Shown: in pieces, positions 27,283 through 35,444 of the stretch | Layout of the letters: every line of letters begins with the position of its first letter | Position numbering within the stretch: position 1 is the first letter of the stretch | NCBI GenBank assembly: GCA_041918675.1 | Contig: JAYRVF010000014.1 | Coordinates: forward strand, 434,001-498,000 | Source of the DNA: SCUB01 sp041918675 | Lineage (GTDB): Bacteria; Pseudomonadota; Alphaproteobacteria; Rhizobiales; Xanthobacteraceae | Direction: 5' to 3' | DNA: 64,000 nucleotides | The notes under the pieces: generated by a model | What the model was told of the DNA's origin: nothing | The model's database searches: none | Seen by the model: only the letters and a program-made list of their open reading frames with translations | Translations under genes and position numbers: made by a program

Positions 27283-27360
27283 TTACGATATGTAAGTCTG
27301 GCTGACAAGTGAAATGCTGACAGGTCTCCATTCCTTGGTCGATCATGGAAAACACATGAT
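27283..27360. promoter_or_regulatory. Candidate operator region upstream of the TetR gene
   Basis: Three elements lie within 80 bp of the TetR start. They are the small dyad TTAC-GATAT-GTAA (27283-27295), a direct repeat GCTGACA at 27301-27307 and 27316-27322, and the perfect dyad ATCATG-N7-CATGAT (27342-27360). Position between divergent genes and local A/T richness support a regulatory role. The rest of the spacer, 27361-27668, holds no gene that I can support. Confidence 0.4.
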
Positions 27361-27668
27361 AATATGCTGGCTTTCGCGGCGCGTCGTGCCATCGCGGCAG
27401 AATTCCAATTCCGCACTACACACTGTAAAACCCTTGCTGCGTGGTACCTCGCATGGCATAGTCGGACCCGCTCGACGGCGGCGCCGATAACGCCCCCGAC
27501 CGGCGGCCTTGACCGGTGGATTTCAGCGCGCGGAGCCCGTCTTCGGGCGAACCTCGTCCGGGGCGCGGCCGACGCGGGGTTTGGCTCCCGGCCGACCTTG
27601 GTTTCCGGCGGACCTTGACTCCCGGCCGATATGGGGCGCGCGCCGCCTCGCACGAAACGGAATGCGCG

Positions 27669-28802
27669 ATGAATTTCGATCTCCTCGACGAGCAAAGGCA
27701 AATTCAGGAGACCTTCGCCCGCTTCTGCGACCAGCGGATCATTCCGCGAGCGGCCGCCATCGACGAGGCGCACGCCTTCCCGCGCGAATTGTTCGGCGAA
27801 CTCGGCGCGCTCGGCTTTTTCGGCATGCGCTATCCCGCCGAGGTCGGCGGCGCGAACCTTGACCTCGTCAGCCTGTGCCTCGCGCTCGAGGAAATCGCGC
27901 GCGGATCGATGTCGCTGGCCGGCTGCGTGACGATGCAGGCGCTGATGGGAACCAAATTTCTCGAAATGCTCGGCGACGACGACATCCGCGCGCGGCTGCT
28001 GGTCCCGGCGCTGCGCGGCGAGAAGATCGGCGGCATCTGCATGACCGAGCCGAACGCCGGCTCCGATCTCGGCGGCATCGCCACCAGCGCGCGCAAGGTC
28101 GATGGCGGCTACCGGTTGAAGGGGCAGAAAATCTGGGTCACTTCCGCGCCGGTCGCGGACTTCTTCACCGTGTTCGCCCGCGCCGGCGAGGCGCGCAAGC
28201 TGACGATCTTCCTGGTCGAGCGCGACTTTCCGGGCTTGGTGATCGGCAAGGCGATCCCGAAAATGGGCGTCTGGGCGATCCCGACCTCCGAACTCGCGCT
28301 CGACGATTGCTTCGTGCCCGACAGCCATCGCCTCAGCCGCGAGGAGGGCGACGGCGAGGCGCATCTGCGCAAGCTGCTCGCCGAGGTCCGCGTCGTCACC
28401 GGCGCGCTGGCGCTTGGCGGGGCGCGCGGCGCGCTCGACGAAGCGGTGCGCTACGCCGGCGAACGCCAGCAATTCGGCAAGCCGATCAAGAGCTATCAGG
28501 CCATCCAGATCCGTCTCGCCGAAATGGCGACCGATCTCGAAGCCGCCCGACGCCTCGTCCACTACGCCGCATGGCTCAAGGATTCCGGCCGTCCGCATCA
28601 CAAGGAGGCGGCGATGGCGAAACTGTTCGCCTCCGAGGCCGCGCTGCAGATCTGCGACAAGGCGGCGCGGGTTCTGGCCTCCTATGGCTACAGCATGGAA
28701 TTCGCGGTGCAGCGCCATCTGCGCGACATCCGCTTCACGCTGATCGGAGGCGGCACCAGCGATATTCTCAAGCTCGTCATCGCCAAGGAGTTGACCCAGT
28801 GA
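27669..28802 (+). CDS. Acyl-CoA dehydrogenase with a non-standard active site
   Basis: 377 residues with the full acyl-CoA dehydrogenase fold. FAD/substrate contacts appear in CMTEPNAGSDLGG (about 118) and WVTSAPVADFF; AGERQQFGKPI and the C-terminal RDIRFTLIGGGTSDI are clear. The catalytic glutamate normally in the C-terminal Y-E-G-T motif is glycine (Gly360, IGGGT). The alternative isovaleryl-CoA-dehydrogenase position before the helix-G arginine is valine, with a glutamate one residue earlier (Glu239). The true base is therefore unclear, as in enzymes acting on branched or cyclic acyl-CoAs. ATG 27669 is chosen over longer starts. The stop overlaps the B12 subunit gene (GTGA). Confidence 0.9.
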   Translation: MNFDLLDEQRQIQETFARFCDQRIIPRAAAIDEAHAFPRELFGELGALGFFGMRYPAEVGGANLDLVSLCLALEEIARGSMSLAGCVTMQALMGTKFLEMLGDDDIRARLLVPALRGEKIGGICMTEPNAGSDLGGIATSARKVDGGYRLKGQKIWVTSAPVADFFTVFARAGEARKLTIFLVERDFPGLVIGKAIPKMGVWAIPTSELALDDCFVPDSHRLSREEGDGEAHLRKLLAEVRVVTGALALGGARGALDEAVRYAGERQQFGKPIKSYQAIQIRLAEMATDLEAARRLVHYAAWLKDSGRPHHKEAAMAKLFASEAALQICDKAARVLASYGYSMEFAVQRHLRDIRFTLIGGGTSDILKLVIAKELTQ

Positions 28803-29194
28803 GTGATCGGCGCATCAAGATCCTGTTGGGCAAACCCGGCCTCGATGGACACGATGTCGGGGCCAAGGTCGTCGTCCACGCGTTGGTGGACGCCGGATTC
28901 GACGTCGTCTACACCGGCCTGCACCAGACGCCCGAGGCGATCGTCGCGGCCGCGGCCGCGGCCAAGGCCGACGTGGTCGGGCTGTCGATCCTGTCGGGCT
29001 CGCACATGCCGCTCTGCCGTCGCATCCGCGACCTGATGCAGGAGCGCGGCCTGCACGACAAGCTGCTCGTCGTCGGCGGCAACATTCCCGAGGATGACCG
29101 CATGGTGCTGCGCCAGCTCGGCTATCGCGGCGTGTTCCCGACCGGCAGCCGCACCGGCGATATCGTCTCCTTCATTCGCGAGAACGTCCGATGA
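28799..29194 (+). CDS. B12-binding small subunit of an acyl-CoA mutase
   Basis: 131 residues from GTG 28799, which overlaps the dehydrogenase stop by four bases and has AAGGAG nine bases upstream. The base-off/His-on cobalamin motif is complete: DGHDVG with the cobalt-ligating His18, then LSILSGSH near 68 and VVGGNIPEDD near 96. It is a separate cobalamin subunit, as in isobutyryl-CoA (IcmB), 2-hydroxyisobutyryl-CoA (HcmB) and archaeal methylmalonyl-CoA mutases. It overlaps the large subunit gene by four bases (ATGA). Confidence 0.95.
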   Translation: MSDRRIKILLGKPGLDGHDVGAKVVVHALVDAGFDVVYTGLHQTPEAIVAAAAAAKADVVGLSILSGSHMPLCRRIRDLMQERGLHDKLLVVGGNIPEDDRMVLRQLGYRGVFPTGSRTGDIVSFIRENVR

Positions 29195-30891
29195 GCAGGG
29201 ATTCAGGTGACAAGGCTTCCGGAGAAAAGCCGTCCGGCGCGAAGGCTTCCGGAGACAAGACCGCGCGCGATTCGGCGGCCAAGAGCAAGGTCCGGCCGGT
29301 CATCAACGAATCCGGCATCGAGATCAAGCCGCTCTACACCCAGGCTGACGTGCTCGCCTCCGGCGGCGTCGACGACAGCGCGCCCGGCCAGACGCCGTTC
29401 ACGCGCGGCATCCATCCGCTGATGTATCGCCAGCGGCCATGGACGATGCGCCAATACACCGGCTTCGCCAACGCCGCCGACACCAATCAGCGTTTCAAAT
29501 TTCTGATCGCCAACGGACAGACCGGCCTCAACGTCGCCTTCGATCTCGCCACCCAATGCGGCTATGATTCCGACGCCCCCGAGGCGCTCGGCGAAGTCGG
29601 GCGCGTCGGCATGGCGGTCGACACGCTGCGCGACTTCGAGATCGCCTTCGACGGCATCGATCTCGACGCCATCACCGTCTCGCTCACCATCAACGGCACC
29701 GCCGCGATCCTGATCGCGATGTACCTGGCGATGGCCGAGAAACGCGGCTACGACCTGTCCAAGCTGCGCGGCACCGCGCAGAACGACATCCTCAAGGAAT
29801 TCATCGGCCGCGGCACCTGGATCTATCCGGTCGATCCGTCGGTCCGGCTGGTCGCCGACACCATCGAATATTGCGCCAAGCACGCGCCGAAATACTCGCC
29901 GGTGAGCGTGTGCGGCTACCACATCCGCGAGTCCGGCGCGACGCCGACCGAGGAGATGGGCTTCGCCTTCGCCATCGCCAAGGCCTACACCGACGCCGCG
30001 CTCGCGCGGGGTCTCGACATCGACGAATTCGCCGGCCGTCTGTCGTTCAACTTCAACATCTACGGCAACCTGTTCGAGCAGGTGGCGAAGTTCCGCGCCG
30101 GCCGCAGGCGCTGGGCCAAGATCATTCACGACGACTACGGCGCCAAGCGTCCGGATTCGGGCTGGCTGCGCATGATCGCCGGCGGCGGCGGCTTCGGCCT
30201 GACGATCGAGCAGCCGGAGAACAACATCATGCGCGGCGCCTATTACGCGCTGGTGGCCGCGCTCGGCGGCGCGCAAACCATGGCGCTGTGCTGCTACGAC
30301 GAGGCCTACACCATTCCCACGCCCAAGGCGCAGCGCCTGTCGCTGCGCACGATGCAATTGCTGATCGAGGAGATCGGGCTGACCGACACCGTCGACCCGC
30401 TCGGCGGCTCCTATTTCATCGAGACGCTCACCAACCAGATGGAAGAAAAGATGGTCGAGGCGATGCGCTGGGTCGACGCCCAGGGCGGCATCGTCAAGGC
30501 GGTGAGCGAGGGCGTCATCCAGGCCAAGGTCTCCGAATACGCCTACCAGCGGCAGCGCGCGCTGGAGAACGGCGAGCTGCGCAAGGTCGGCGTCAATTGC
30601 TACGAGGACACCGACGAGGAAAAGCCGCGCGTCGAATTGCATCCTTACGACGAGGCCGGCGCGCGCGCGCAGATCGAGAGCGTGCGCGTGATCCGTTCCG
30701 AACGCGACGGCGACGCGGTCGAGCGCGCGCTCAAGACCCTGCGCGCGGACGCCGCCGCCGGCCGCAACGTGATGCCGGCCTTGGTCGAGGCGGTGAAGGC
30801 CTACGCCACCGTCGGCGAGATGAGCGGCGCGCTGGTCGATGTCTTCGGCCGCTTCGAGGAACCGACACGGCTGTGGCGGCGGGCTGGATAA
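29191..30891 (+). CDS. Acyl-CoA mutase large subunit (methylmalonyl-CoA mutase superfamily), atypical pocket
   Basis: 566 residues: a Lys/Ser/Gly-rich N-terminal tail (about 1-33), then the CoA-binding TIM barrel starting TPFTRGIHPLMYR. Tyr89 (MRQYTGF), Arg207 (KEFIGRGTW) and His244 (CGYHIRE) match the key residues of classical methylmalonyl-CoA mutase, unlike the Phe/Gln of isobutyryl-CoA mutase or Ile/Gln of 2-hydroxyisobutyryl-CoA mutase. The substrate loop that normally reads R-T-H-x-Q-T is R-M-I-A-G-G (about 327-332). The reaction is a 1,2-carbon-skeleton shift on an unknown acyl-CoA. It is coupled to the B12 subunit and the acyl-CoA dehydrogenase. Confidence 0.93.
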   Translation: MSRDSGDKASGEKPSGAKASGDKTARDSAAKSKVRPVINESGIEIKPLYTQADVLASGGVDDSAPGQTPFTRGIHPLMYRQRPWTMRQYTGFANAADTNQRFKFLIANGQTGLNVAFDLATQCGYDSDAPEALGEVGRVGMAVDTLRDFEIAFDGIDLDAITVSLTINGTAAILIAMYLAMAEKRGYDLSKLRGTAQNDILKEFIGRGTWIYPVDPSVRLVADTIEYCAKHAPKYSPVSVCGYHIRESGATPTEEMGFAFAIAKAYTDAALARGLDIDEFAGRLSFNFNIYGNLFEQVAKFRAGRRRWAKIIHDDYGAKRPDSGWLRMIAGGGGFGLTIEQPENNIMRGAYYALVAALGGAQTMALCCYDEAYTIPTPKAQRLSLRTMQLLIEEIGLTDTVDPLGGSYFIETLTNQMEEKMVEAMRWVDAQGGIVKAVSEGVIQAKVSEYAYQRQRALENGELRKVGVNCYEDTDEEKPRVELHPYDEAGARAQIESVRVIRSERDGDAVERALKTLRADAAAGRNVMPALVEAVKAYATVGEMSGALVDVFGRFEEPTRLWRRAG

Positions 30892-30944
30892 TGGCCCCCG
30901 CTCCGCGAATGCCGTCGGCGGCGCGCGCCTGGCGTCGCGATGGT

Positions 30945-32504
30945 CTACGCGTCCCCCGCGTTCGCGAGGCGAAGCCTCTTCTTGTCGATCTTGCCAACCG
31001 TCGTCTTCGGCAGCGCCGGCACCAGATGGATGTCGGTCGGGATCTTGTATTTGGCGAGCCTCGCGGCGAGATGCGCGCGCAGCGCGTCGGGCGAAAGGTC
31101 CGCGCCCTCGCGCGCCACGACATGAGCGACAAGCCGCTCGCCGCGATAGGCGTCCGGCCGGCCGACGACCGCGGCCTCGATCACGACCGGATGCGCGTGC
31201 AGCGCCTCCTCGACCTCGCGCGGATAGACGTTGTAGCCGGAGACGATGACCATGTCCTTCTTGCGGTCGCGGATGAAGAGATAGCCGTCGGCGTCGAGGA
31301 CGCCGATGTCGCCGGTATGGAGCCAGCCATCGCGCAGCGCCGCGCGCGTCTCCTCGGCGAGGTGGCGATAGCCGCGCATGATCTGCGGGCCGCGCGCCCG
31401 AATTTCGCCGATCTCGCCCGGCGCGAGCACGCGCGATCCGGTTTCGGTGTCGACGATCTCGATTTCGGTTCCCGGCACCGCGACGCCGACCGAGCCGACC
31501 TTGCGCCGGCCGTGACGCGGATTGAACGAGAGCACCGGGCCGGCCTCGCTCTGTCCGTAGCCTTCGCAGATCGGGCAGCCGGTCGCCGCCTCCCAGCGGC
31601 GCAAGGTCTCTTCCGGCAATGCCGCGGTTCCGGAAAAGCACAGGCCGAGCGAGCTCAGATCGGCGCGCCCGAACGCCTCGTGCTCCATCAGGCCGGTGTA
31701 GATCGTGGGGCTGCCCGACAACAGCGTGATGCGATGGCGCGCGATCGCGTCGATCACGGCGTCGGGTTTGTAGCGCGGCATGATCACCAGCGTGCCGGCG
31801 CAATTGGCGGCGAGGTAGAGCCCCATCGAAACGGCGTAAACGTGATACATCGGCGTGATCGCAAGAATGCGCTCGCGGCCCCAGCCGGTCGGCAGCAATG
31901 CCTCGCGCTGGGCGACGTTGACCGCGACGGCTCGGTGGGCGAGCTCGACGCCCTTGGGCCGACCCGTCGTGCCGCCGGTATATTGCAGCGTCGACGGATC
32001 ATCCGGCGAGGGCAAGCGCAGCGACGCCGCCGGATCGGAACGCATCGGCGCCCCGATCAGTCGGCGCCCGCCGGCGCCGATCGCCATGCGACGCGGAATG
32101 CCGCAATCGCGCGCGAGCCCCGCCGCGATTTCCTCGATTTCGGCGTCATGAATGAGAAGGCACGGCTCGGCGTCGCGCAGAATGGGCGCGAGTTCGTGAG
32201 CCGTATAGCCCGGATTGAGCGGAGCGACCTGCGCGCCCGCGGCTTGAACGGCGAAGGTCGCGATCGCGATGTCGGGCGAATTCGCCATCAGCAGGCAGAC
32301 CCGCCCGCCCGCCGCGCCGAGATCGACAAGCTCATCGGCGAGCGCGGCGACGCAACTCGCGTAAGCCGCGTAGGTAAGACGCTCCTCGCCGCAGATCAGC
32401 GCGAGTTCCTCCGGCATCTCGCGCGCCGCGCGCGCCAGCATGTGGATGACGGTGGGATGGACGTCCGACATCGCCGGCCGATCCGGTTGACGCTGGTCGT
32501 TCAT
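30945..32504 (-). CDS. AMP-dependent acyl-CoA synthetase
   Basis: 519 residues with all core motifs: YTGGTTGRPKG (about 180), CEGYGQSEAGP, DGWLHTGDIG (about 395), the hinge DRKKDMVIVSGYN and the catalytic lysine in LPKTTVGKIDKKR (about 505). An alternative start is Met12. It is convergent with the mutase operon and divergent from the HAD/ECH fusion gene, so it likely belongs to the same pathway and activates its carboxylic acid substrate as a CoA thioester. The substrate is not predictable from the motifs. Confidence 0.9.
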   Translation of the reverse strand: MNDQRQPDRPAMSDVHPTVIHMLARAAREMPEELALICGEERLTYAAYASCVAALADELVDLGAAGGRVCLLMANSPDIAIATFAVQAAGAQVAPLNPGYTAHELAPILRDAEPCLLIHDAEIEEIAAGLARDCGIPRRMAIGAGGRRLIGAPMRSDPAASLRLPSPDDPSTLQYTGGTTGRPKGVELAHRAVAVNVAQREALLPTGWGRERILAITPMYHVYAVSMGLYLAANCAGTLVIMPRYKPDAVIDAIARHRITLLSGSPTIYTGLMEHEAFGRADLSSLGLCFSGTAALPEETLRRWEAATGCPICEGYGQSEAGPVLSFNPRHGRRKVGSVGVAVPGTEIEIVDTETGSRVLAPGEIGEIRARGPQIMRGYRHLAEETRAALRDGWLHTGDIGVLDADGYLFIRDRKKDMVIVSGYNVYPREVEEALHAHPVVIEAAVVGRPDAYRGERLVAHVVAREGADLSPDALRAHLAARLAKYKIPTDIHLVPALPKTTVGKIDKKRLRLANAGDA

Positions 32505-32668
32505 CGATTCTCCCCCGCAAGCATGCGACCGTTTCCCGATCGCCTTCGCGCGCGTCGCGCCGCGCGCGAGATTGCATCAATCCCCCTTCCGACGCGAATG
32601 CTTTTTTGTCGATGAAAACTCCCGCGCGTGACCCGCGTCACGCCCACAGTCAATCATGGAAATCCGCG

Positions 32669-34678
32669 ATGACCTTCTCCAACCCGCTCCTGCATCGACC
32701 GACCCGGCCGTTCCCGAAATCGATCGCGATCATCGGCGCCGGCACGATCGGACCCGACATCGGCTATTATCTCAAGACCGCGATCCCGGATTTGAAGCTC
32801 ACGCTCGTCGATGTCGCGCAAGGCGCGCTCGATCAGGCCCGCAAGCGCTTCGAGGACTACGCCCGCAAGGCGGTCGAGCGCAAGCGGATGACGCCGGCCG
32901 AGGCCGCACGCGTCACCGAGAACCTGCACACCACGCTCGATTACGCCGCCATCGCCGACGCCGACTGGTTCATCGAGGCGGCGACCGAGGATATCGCGCT
33001 GAAGCGGCGTATCTTCGCCCAGATCGAGGCGGTCGCGCGGCCCGACGCCATCATCACCTCGAACACCAGTTCGCTGCCGGCCTCCCGCATCTTCGCCGAG
33101 CTCGCCCATAAGGGCCGCGCCACGGTGACGCATTTCTTCGCGCCCGCCTGGCGCAACGTCATCGTCGAGGTGATCGACTGGGAGGGCGCGGAGGCGAACC
33201 TCGTCGCCGACATCAACTGGGTGTTTTGCATGACCGGCAAGGTGCCGCTGGTCACCACCGACGTTCCCTGCTTCATGCTCGATCGCATCTTCGACAATTG
33301 GTGCAACGACGCCGCGCTGTTGCTCGACCAGGTGACGGCGTCGGAGATCGATTCGGCGGTGACGGAATTCGTCCAGGCCGGACCGTTCTTCGTCCTCAAC
33401 ATGTCGAACGGCAATCCGATCATCACCGAGACCAACACGCTGCAGATGGCCGAGGAAGGCCCGCATTACCGCCCGGCGCCGATCTTCCGCTCGGTCGAGA
33501 AGTGGCGCACGGTTCCGCTCGGCAAGCGCGTCGACGTGACCGCGGACGCCGCCGCCATCATCCGCGACCGCATGCTCGGCGTTCTGCTGTCGCAATCCGT
33601 CGACATTCTCGACCGCGAGATCGGCGCGGCCGCCGATCTCGAAATCGGCTGCCGCCTCGCGCTCGGCTTCAAGCGCGGCCCGCTCGACATCATGCGCGAG
33701 ATCGGCGAGGCGGAGGTCACGCGCGTCGCCGCGCGCATGAAGAAGGAACGTCCCGGCATGCCGCTGCCGACGCGGCCGATGGCGGAGTATCAGGCGTTCG
33801 CGCGCAACGTGCTGGTCGACGAGATCGACGGCGTCAAGATCATCACCATCCGCCGGCCGGAGGCGATGAACGCGCTGCATGATGAATTGACCGACGAGAT
33901 TCTCGCGGTGCTGAGGCGATACGAGAACGACGCGGGTGTTCGCGGCTTCGTCATCACCGGCTACGGCGCGCGCGCGTTCTCGGCCGGCGCCGACATCGGC
34001 CGCTTCCCGCGCATGCTCGGCGACGCGGACGCGGCCACGCGATACGCGCGCGACTGCTCGCGGCTGCTGATGCATCTCGACCGGATGAAGAAGCCGGTGG
34101 TCGCCGCGCTGAACGGCATGGCGCTCGGCGGTGGCCTGGAACTGGCGCTGCGCTGCCACGGCATCGTCGCCAGCCGCAAGGCCACGATGCAGCTTCCCGA
34201 AATCACGCTCGGCATCGTCCCCGGCATCGGCGCCATGGTGGTGCCGTATCGCCGCTGGCCCGCGGCCGCCGAGGCGTTTCACGCCATGTTGCGCCGGGCC
34301 GAGCGCATGGACGCGGCGACCGGCCACCGGCTCGGCATCGTCGAGGCGCTCGCCGACGATTACGCCGGACTGATCAAGGCCGCGATCGCGCGCGTGAACG
34401 CGCTCGTCGACAAGGTCCCGGCGCCGAGTGATCGGGCGGTCGCCATCCCCTCGCTCGCGCCGATCGATCCGGTCGCGGCCGGCGGACAGAAGCTGAGCGC
34501 GGAAATCATCGGCATCATGGAACGGGCGATCGCCGAGGCCGCCGCCGCGCCGACATTCGATGCGGCGCTCGAAATCGGCTATCGCGCCTTCGGCGCGAGC
34601 GCGTGCACGGCGGCCGCGCGCGAAGGCATCGAATCGTTCCTGCAGCGGCGCGCGCCCGACTTCACCAAGACCGGCTGA
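32669..34678 (+). CDS. Bifunctional 3-hydroxyacyl-CoA dehydrogenase / enoyl-CoA hydratase, dehydrogenase domain first
   Basis: 669 residues from ATG 32669, with GGAAA seven to eight bases upstream; a longer frame from 32606 is less likely. Residues about 15-360 are a 3-hydroxyacyl-CoA dehydrogenase: NAD motif IGAGTIGPDIG, Ser in TSNTSS, His155 in THFFAPAW, Glu in VIVEVI. The usual catalytic-site asparagine (VNR) is Asp205 (MLDRIF). Residues about 380-669 are a crotonase with both glutamates (GGGLELAL and LPEITLGIVPG). The domain order is opposite to FadB and like the archaeal crotonyl-CoA hydratase/3-hydroxybutyryl-CoA dehydrogenase. Confidence 0.92.
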   Translation: MTFSNPLLHRPTRPFPKSIAIIGAGTIGPDIGYYLKTAIPDLKLTLVDVAQGALDQARKRFEDYARKAVERKRMTPAEAARVTENLHTTLDYAAIADADWFIEAATEDIALKRRIFAQIEAVARPDAIITSNTSSLPASRIFAELAHKGRATVTHFFAPAWRNVIVEVIDWEGAEANLVADINWVFCMTGKVPLVTTDVPCFMLDRIFDNWCNDAALLLDQVTASEIDSAVTEFVQAGPFFVLNMSNGNPIITETNTLQMAEEGPHYRPAPIFRSVEKWRTVPLGKRVDVTADAAAIIRDRMLGVLLSQSVDILDREIGAAADLEIGCRLALGFKRGPLDIMREIGEAEVTRVAARMKKERPGMPLPTRPMAEYQAFARNVLVDEIDGVKIITIRRPEAMNALHDELTDEILAVLRRYENDAGVRGFVITGYGARAFSAGADIGRFPRMLGDADAATRYARDCSRLLMHLDRMKKPVVAALNGMALGGGLELALRCHGIVASRKATMQLPEITLGIVPGIGAMVVPYRRWPAAAEAFHAMLRRAERMDAATGHRLGIVEALADDYAGLIKAAIARVNALVDKVPAPSDRAVAIPSLAPIDPVAAGGQKLSAEIIGIMERAIAEAAAAPTFDAALEIGYRAFGASACTAAAREGIESFLQRRAPDFTKTG

Positions 34679-34712
34679 TGCCGCGCGTGGGACGCGGCGC
34701 CGGCGCGCGGCT

Positions 34713-35444
34713 TCAGTCGGCGGTGCCGGCGAAGCCGAGATAGGTCTCGATCACGCGCGGATTGGCGGCGAGCGAGGCCGCCGTTCCCTCGATCGCGACT
34801 TCGCCCATCTCCAGCACATAGCCGTAATCGGCGACGTGAAGGGCCGCGCGCGCGTTTTGCTCGACCAGCAGGATCGAGACGCCGCTGTCCTTGAGCGAGG
34901 CGATGACATGGAAGATGTCGCGCACGATGAGCGGGGCGAGCCCGAGGCTCGGCTCGTCCAGCATCAGCACCTTCGGCTTCGACATCAGCGCGCGCCCGAG
35001 CGCCAGCATCTGCCGCTCGCCGCCCGAGAGCGTCGCGGCGAGCTGCCGCCGGCGCTCCTTGAGACGGGGAAAGCGCTGGAACACCGCTTCCATGTCGCCG
35101 GCCGCGTCGGCCCCGCCGCGCCTGACGCGCGTGAACGCGCCGAGCAGCAGATTGTCCTCGACGCTCATCTCGCCGAACAATTCGCGCCGCTCCGGCACCA
35201 GGCAAAGCCCGCGCTCCACGCGCGCCTCCACCGCCAGGCGCGTCACGTCGTCGCCGAAATAGGAGATCGCTCCGCTCGCCGGCAACAGACCCATCGCCGC
35301 GCCCAGCATCGTCGTCTTGCCGGCTCCGTTCGGTCCGATCACGGTGACGATCGCGCCCTGATCGAGACGCAGCGCGACGTTCTGCAGCGCGGCGACCTTG
35401 CCGTATGAAACCGACAGCCCGGCGATTTCAAGCGCGGAGCTCAT
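34713..35444 (-). CDS. livF: Branched-chain amino acid-type ABC transporter ATP-binding protein LivF
   Basis: 243 residues. Walker A GPNGAGKTT (about 37), the LivF-typical LVPERRELFGEMSVEDNL, signature LSGGERQML (about 139), Walker B VLMLDEPSLGLAP and the H-loop region all appear. It energises uptake together with the LivG part of the upstream fusion, with which it overlaps by four bases (ATGA at 35441-35444). It is the last gene of the transporter run and convergent with the HAD/ECH gene. Confidence 0.95.
   Translation of the reverse strand: MSSALEIAGLSVSYGKVAALQNVALRLDQGAIVTVIGPNGAGKTTMLGAAMGLLPASGAISYFGDDVTRLAVEARVERGLCLVPERRELFGEMSVEDNLLLGAFTRVRRGGADAAGDMEAVFQRFPRLKERRRQLAATLSGGERQMLALGRALMSKPKVLMLDEPSLGLAPLIVRDIFHVIASLKDSGVSILLVEQNARAALHVADYGYVLEMGEVAIEGTAASLAANPRVIETYLGFAGTAD

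Noticed and set aside
28799..30891. 2-hydroxyisobutyryl-CoA or isobutyryl-CoA mutase
   Set aside because: Those enzymes have Ile/Gln or Phe/Gln at the two selectivity positions; here they are Tyr89 and Arg207.
29203..31803. 866-codon minus-strand open frame across the mutase and ligase genes
   Set aside because: It is antisense to the mutase and a shifted frame of the ligase; the real proteins explain the region fully.
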